Below are positions 6,336-9,597 of a stretch of DNA of 9,597 nucleotides, one piece after another. The notes beneath the pieces were generated by a model that saw nothing but the letters and a program-made list of their open reading frames with translations, made no database searches and had not been told where the DNA came from. Numbering within the stretch: the stretch's first letter is position 1; the number at the start of each line of letters is the position of its first letter. Source of the DNA: Bacillota bacterium. GTDB lineage: Bacteria; Bacillota; Clostridia; Christensenellales; Aristaeellaceae. The position numbers and the translations under genes are program-made. The stretch is from positions 1-9,597 of the forward strand of contig JAEYRW010000183.1 of NCBI GenBank assembly GCA_023435435.1. Direction: 5' to 3'.

Positions 6336-7280
6336 ATGGTCAAGGAGGCGGACTTCGTCAAGGCCATGGGCCTTTCGCCGGTAATCCCGGCGGAGGGGAA
6401 ATATCTGCCCATCGAGGTCACCAACGTCAACCGCCCGGGGCTGCAGCTCGCGGGCTACTGGGATTTTTTCGCCCACGAACGGCCGCAGCTGCTGGGCAAG
6501 GTAGAGATGACGTACCTCTCCATGCTCGACGAGCAGAGCAGGCGGGAGCGGCTGACGAAATTTTTCAGCTACGACCTGCCCTGCATCATCATCTGCCGGG
6601 GCCTTCCCTGCTTTGACGAAATGCTGGTTCTGGGCGTGGCGCGCAAAATACCCATCTATTCCGCCAAGCAGGAGACCACCCAGTGCGAGATGGAGGTCAT
6701 CAACTTCCTCTCCGATGCCCTCGCACCCAGGGAGACCCGGCACGGAGTGCTGGTGGATGTGTACGGTTCCGGCCTTTTCATCACCGGAAACAGCGGCGTG
6801 GGCAAGAGCGAGGCCGCGCTGGAACTGGTCAAGCGCGGGCACAGGCTGGTGGCGGACGACGTGGTGGACATCCGGCGCGTTTCGGAAGACCGGTTGGTGG
6901 GCGAAGCGCCGGAGCTGGTCCGCCACTTCATGGAAATTCGCGGCGTCGGGATCATCGACATCGCCACCATGTACGGCATCGGCGCCATCATCCGTTCAAA
7001 ATCCATCGACTTCGAGGTGCACATGGAGCTCTGGCAGGACGGCAAGGAGTACGACCGGCTGGGACTTACCGACAATTACACGGAAATTCTGGACGTGCGG
7101 ATTCCGCGGCTGCTTCTGCCCATCCACCCGGGCCGCAACATCGCGGCGGTGCTCGAAGTGGCGGCCAGCAACTTCCGGCTCAAGCAGATGGGCTACAACG
7201 CGGCGGAGGTTCTCACGCGCCGGCACATGGAACGCGCCACCCGGGGCGGGGACGACGAATCATCAAAATCACATAGATAA
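6336..7280 (+). CDS. hprK: HPr kinase/phosphorylase
   Basis: A bifunctional hexameric cytoplasmic enzyme. It phosphorylates HPr (and Crh where present) on Ser46 when ATP and fructose-1,6-bisphosphate are high, and removes the phosphate when inorganic phosphate is high. HPr-Ser46-P is the corepressor of CcpA in Firmicutes carbon catabolite repression and slows PTS uptake. The 314-residue length is typical (about 310). An N-terminal domain (1 to about 130) precedes the kinase core. The core contains the active-site His136 in RHGVLV, the Walker A loop GNSGVGKS at 151-158, the acidic pair Asp174-Asp175, the family signature MEIRGVGIIDI at 199-209, and PGRN at 266-269. The ATG has AAGGGAG 8 nt upstream, inside the end of the phosphatase gene, so translational coupling is likely. 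The usual Bacillus neighbours lgt and ppaX are absent; a ROK glucokinase follows instead. Confidence 0.97.
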   Translation: MVKEADFVKAMGLSPVIPAEGKYLPIEVTNVNRPGLQLAGYWDFFAHERPQLLGKVEMTYLSMLDEQSRRERLTKFFSYDLPCIIICRGLPCFDEMLVLGVARKIPIYSAKQETTQCEMEVINFLSDALAPRETRHGVLVDVYGSGLFITGNSGVGKSEAALELVKRGHRLVADDVVDIRRVSEDRLVGEAPELVRHFMEIRGVGIIDIATMYGIGAIIRSKSIDFEVHMELWQDGKEYDRLGLTDNYTEILDVRIPRLLLPIHPGRNIAAVLEVAASNFRLKQMGYNAAEVLTRRHMERATRGGDDESSKSHR

Positions 7281-7296
7281 ACGGAGGAAACGGGAT

Positions 7297-8241
7297 ATGG
7301 TTTACGTGGGAATCGACGTGGGCGGAACGGGTCTCAAGGCGGGCGTCGTGGACGAAAACGGCAAAATCCTCTCCAAGGTCTCCTGTCCCACGCTGGTGGA
7401 GCGCGGCGCGGAGCCGGTGATCACGGACATGGCGCACCTGGCCCTCAAGGCCATCGAGGCGGCGGGCCTGGGCCTTGACGACGTGAAGGCCGTGGGCGTG
7501 GGCATCCCGGGCATCGAAGACCCCCGCACCGGGCGCGTGCCGTTCTGCACCAATCTCTACTGGCACGACGTGCCTCTGGTCGAATGGATGCAGCGGGTCA
7601 TCGACAAGCCCATTTTTGTGGGGAACGACGCCACCGTGGCGGGACTCGCGGAATCCGTGTCCGGCGTAAGCGCGGGCGTCAAAAACTCGGTATTCATCAC
7701 CCTGGGCACGGGCGTGGGCGGCGGCATCGTCCTCGACGGGAAGGTGTATTCCGGCTCCAACGGCGTGGGCAGCGAGATCGGGCACATGATCACCGTCGCG
7801 GGCGGCGAGCAGTGCACCTGCGGGAACAAGGGCTGCTGGGAACGCTATGCCAGCGCCACCGCCATCATCCGCATGGGCGTCGAGAGCGCACGGAAGAACC
7901 CCGTGGGCGCGCTCGCCAGGTCCGTGGGCGGGCGGCTTGAGGAGATCACCGCCAAGCACGTCATCGATCTGGCCAAGGCGGGCGACCCGGACTGTGCGGC
8001 GGTGTTTGACGCGTATGTGTACCACCTGTGCGTAGGCCTTGTCTCCATCATCAACTTCATCGACCCCGAGGTCATCGCGCTGGGCGGCGGCGTGTCCGCG
8101 GCAGGCGAATTTTTGCTCAGCGCGGTGCGCGAAAAGCTGCCGACCATGATCTTCTACAAGGCCATGCCCTACGCGCGCATCGAGCTCGCGACCCTGGGCA
8201 ACGATGCGGGCATCATCGGCGCGGCGATGCTCGGGCGATAA
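7297..8241 (+). CDS. glcK: ROK-family glucokinase
   Basis: Cytoplasmic ATP-dependent phosphorylation of glucose to glucose-6-phosphate, the entry to glycolysis for sugar imported without a PTS or released inside the cell. The 314-residue product begins with the phosphate-binding loop GIDVGGTGLKAG (5-16). It has the catalytic base Asp111 in GNDAT, the second ATP-binding stretch TLGTGVGGG at 135-143, and the ROK zinc site formed by His163 (in EIGH) with Cys173, Cys175 and Cys180 in CTCGNKGC. GGGVS is at 263-267. Glucokinase is the most likely specificity given these motifs, but other ROK sugar kinases (mannose, allose, N-acetylated amino sugars) cannot be excluded. The start ATG at 7297 has GGAGGA 8 nt upstream; the frame stays open farther upstream only as overlap with hprK. 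It follows hprK by 16 nt and precedes pepT by 21 nt. Confidence 0.93.
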   Translation: MVYVGIDVGGTGLKAGVVDENGKILSKVSCPTLVERGAEPVITDMAHLALKAIEAAGLGLDDVKAVGVGIPGIEDPRTGRVPFCTNLYWHDVPLVEWMQRVIDKPIFVGNDATVAGLAESVSGVSAGVKNSVFITLGTGVGGGIVLDGKVYSGSNGVGSEIGHMITVAGGEQCTCGNKGCWERYASATAIIRMGVESARKNPVGALARSVGGRLEEITAKHVIDLAKAGDPDCAAVFDAYVYHLCVGLVSIINFIDPEVIALGGGVSAAGEFLLSAVREKLPTMIFYKAMPYARIELATLGNDAGIIGAAMLGR

Positions 8242-8262
8242 TCCAGAATCCGGAGGTTCATC

Positions 8263-9468
8263 ATGAGAGCGTATGAACGGTTTTTAAAGTATATCCAGTT
8301 TGACACCGCCTCCGACGAGGCAAGCACGACCTGCCCGAGCACGGAAAAACAGCTCGAGCTGGCGCGGTTTCTCGTTCAGGAAATGAAGGAAATGGGCATC
8401 GCGGACGCGCGGGTGGACGCGCACGGCTACGTCTACGGCTCCATCCCCGCCAACCGCGAAAATCAGCCCGCCATCGGGCTCATCGCGCACATGGACGTGG
8501 TGGACGCCGCGCCCAGCCTGCCCATGAACGCGCGTGTCGTCGAGAACTACGACGGCGGGAAGATCGTGCTCGCCTCCGGCGACGTCATCGATCCGGCCCT
8601 CTTCCCCACCCTTGTCAATCGCAAGGGCATGGACATGATCGTCACCGACGGGAAGACCATCCTCGGCGCGGACGACAAGGCCGGCGTCGCGGAGATCATG
8701 GCCGCGTGCGAGACCATTCTCAAGGACCCGTCCATCCCCCACGGAAAAATCTGCGTGGGCTTTACCCCCGACGAGGAGATCGGGCGCGGCGCGGACCTGT
8801 TCGACGTGACGGGCTTCGGCGCGGACTTTGCCTACACCGCGGACGGCGGGGATGTGGGCGGCATCGAGTATGAAACGTTTAACGCCGCAAGCGGGAAGAT
8901 TGTCGTGAACGGCGTGAGCATCCATCCGGGCAGCGCCAAGAACCGCATGAAGAACGCGGCCCTCGTCGCCATGGAATTTAACGCCCTGCTCCCGCCCGCC
9001 GAAACGCCCGCGCACACCGAGGGCTACGAGGGCTTCTACCACCTGACGGGCATGCGCGGCCACGCGGAACAGGCCGAGCTTTCCTATATCATCCGCGACC
9101 ACTCCAAGGAAATCTTCGAGGCCCGCAAGGCGTTCTTCGCCCGCGCCGCCCGGTACCTCAACGACAAGTACGGGGAAGGTACCGTCGATTGCACGGTCAA
9201 GGATTCCTATTACAACATGCGCGAGGTGCTCGAGTCCCGCATGGAGATCGTCGAACGGGCCCGCGATGCTTTCCGCGCCTGCGGCGTCGAACCCCACGCG
9301 GAACCCGTGCGCGGCGGAACCGACGGCTGCCGCCTCTCCTTCATGGGCCTCCCCTGCCCCAACCTCTCCACCGGCGGCATGAACTTCCACGGCCGCCTCG
9401 AGTGCGTCGCCGTGCAGGACATGGACAAGATGGTCGAGGTTCTGGTGGCGCTGGTGCGGGGGGAATGA
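8263..9468 (+). CDS. pepT: Peptidase T (tripeptide aminopeptidase)
   Basis: An M20-family di-zinc aminopeptidase that releases the N-terminal residue from tripeptides in the cytoplasm, recycling peptides for carbon and nitrogen. At 401 residues it is close to the usual 405-410. Zinc ligands and catalytic residues line up with the Salmonella enzyme: His76 and Asp78 (HMD), bridging Asp137 in LGADDKAG, Glu171-Glu172 in TPDEEIGRG, Asp194 in YTADGG, and His376 in NFHG. The dimerisation domain lies at about 205-315, and PVRGGTDG at 348-355 binds substrate. The segment after HMD (VVDAAPS and onward) and the GGMNFHGRLE end differ from textbook PepT, so a related tri- or dipeptidase specificity is possible. 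The ATG at 8263 has GGAGGT 5 nt upstream. It is the last gene of the cluster; a repeat hairpin begins 1 nt after its stop codon. Confidence 0.93.
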   Translation: MRAYERFLKYIQFDTASDEASTTCPSTEKQLELARFLVQEMKEMGIADARVDAHGYVYGSIPANRENQPAIGLIAHMDVVDAAPSLPMNARVVENYDGGKIVLASGDVIDPALFPTLVNRKGMDMIVTDGKTILGADDKAGVAEIMAACETILKDPSIPHGKICVGFTPDEEIGRGADLFDVTGFGADFAYTADGGDVGGIEYETFNAASGKIVVNGVSIHPGSAKNRMKNAALVAMEFNALLPPAETPAHTEGYEGFYHLTGMRGHAEQAELSYIIRDHSKEIFEARKAFFARAARYLNDKYGEGTVDCTVKDSYYNMREVLESRMEIVERARDAFRACGVEPHAEPVRGGTDGCRLSFMGLPCPNLSTGGMNFHGRLECVAVQDMDKMVEVLVALVRGE

Positions 9469-9469
9469 G

Positions 9470-9505
9470 GGAGAACGCCGGGGTTCTGCCCCGGACCCCG
9501 CGCAA
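9470..9505 (+). repeat. GC-rich hairpin repeat, copy B
   Basis: GGAGAACG, then CCGGGG (9478-9483), loop TTCTG, CCCCGG (9489-9494), ACCCC and GCGCAA, starting 1 nt after the pepT stop codon. It matches copy A (138-174, minus strand) across the arms and the trailing ACCCC/GCGCAA; the loops differ and there is a 1-nt indel on each side. Stem conservation with loop change argues that the hairpin is what is kept. There is no following T-tract. Confidence 0.65.
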
Positions 9506-9506
9506 A

Positions 9507-9558
9507 GGACACTGTCCCTTGAGAATCCCGGACTGATTGTAAAAAAAGGACATTGTCC
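9507..9558. repeat. Two GGACA-N-TGTCC palindromes
   Basis: Odd palindromes of 11 nt at 9507-9517 (centre C) and 9548-9558 (centre T), 41 bases apart start to start. Each is preceded by an A-run (3 and 7 A). They are two versions of one motif. Read on the minus strand, each is a short stem followed by T (TTT and TTTTTTT). The right one could thus be a weak terminator for a gene entering from the right, though its stem is only about 4 bp. A protein-binding site is the alternative. Neither is demonstrated. Confidence 0.5.
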
Positions 9559-9561
9559 GTC

Positions 9562-9597
9562 GGGGGGGGGGGGGGGGGGGCGCCCGCCCCCCCCCCC
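9562..9597. repeat. Poly-G/poly-C inverted tail at window end
   Basis: Nineteen G (9562-9580), then CGCCCG, then eleven C to the last base. The two runs are complementary and could fold back. Such a tract is very hard to sequence and assemble, so the exact run lengths are doubtful. It may mark a contig end or a polymerase or assembly artefact. It may also be part of a GC-rich repeat unit that continues outside the window. Confidence 0.6.

Noticed and set aside
5736..6926. Open frame of 396 codons on the minus strand opposite the phosphatase and hprK
   Set aside because: It spans two well-defined plus-strand genes and has no recognisable domain.
6613..7296. Upstream extension of the glucokinase frame into hprK
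   Set aside because: The frame is open but the translated part is Trp/Ser/Arg-rich noise overlapping a clear HPr kinase. GGAGGA sits 8 nt before the ATG at 7297, where the ROK domain begins.
8284..9390. Open frame of 368 codons on the minus strand opposite pepT
   Set aside because: No RBS or family features; it mirrors the pepT codons, and pepT has all catalytic residues.
9562..9597. G-quadruplex or functional poly-G element
   Set aside because: A G-run of this length next to a C-run at the window's end is as likely an assembly or sequencing artefact; nothing supports a function.

Overview
The window is about 9.6 kb of GC-rich, densely coding bacterial DNA. It best fits a high-GC member of the Firmicutes/Bacillota, probably class Clostridia. 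The reasons are: strong GGAGG-type ribosome binding sites before most genes; TATAAT-type (often extended) -10 boxes; an HPr kinase/phosphorylase of the kind low-GC Gram-positives use for carbon control; a ROK glucokinase; and peptidase T. No 16S or other taxonomic marker is present, so a finer placement would be a guess. I see no phage, insertion sequence, CRISPR array, tRNA or rRNA.

Left half (minus strand, about 188-5385). Four genes are read right to left. From the right: an MFS transporter of the MFS_1-like/HcaT-like type (4177-5385); a secreted protein of unknown function (2607-4058); diaminopimelate epimerase dapF (1751-2539); and a second, clearly paralogous secreted protein (188-1630). 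Each secreted-protein gene has its own extended -10 promoter. Hairpin-plus-T-tract terminators follow the right-hand secreted gene and dapF. A bidirectional terminator lies at 34-84, beyond the left-hand secreted gene. The pair of paralogues flanking a lysine/cell-wall gene is the least explained part of the window.

Right half (plus strand, 5520-9468). A divergent promoter region (5386-5519) separates the MFS gene from a tight four-gene cluster: a Cof-type HAD sugar-phosphate phosphatase, hprK, a ROK glucokinase and pepT. Gaps are 3, 16 and 21 bases, so one transcript is likely. The first three genes act on phosphorylated sugars or on the HPr-Ser46 signal that reports glycolytic flux. This suggests a small carbon-status module; peptidase T may be a passenger or may link peptide use to carbon status.

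Window ends. The same GC-rich hairpin repeat (CCGGGG, 5-6 nt loop, CCCCGG, then ACCCC and GCGCAA) follows the stop codon of the outermost gene at each end, in the same orientation relative to each gene. The right end then carries two GGACA-N-TGTCC palindromes 41 bases apart and finishes in a run of 19 G and a run of 11 C, probably a repeat at an assembly breakpoint.

Overall the genes are mostly housekeeping. I do not see a convincing new defence, mobile or biosynthetic system. The best leads are the secreted paralogue pair and the stop-codon-proximal repeat.
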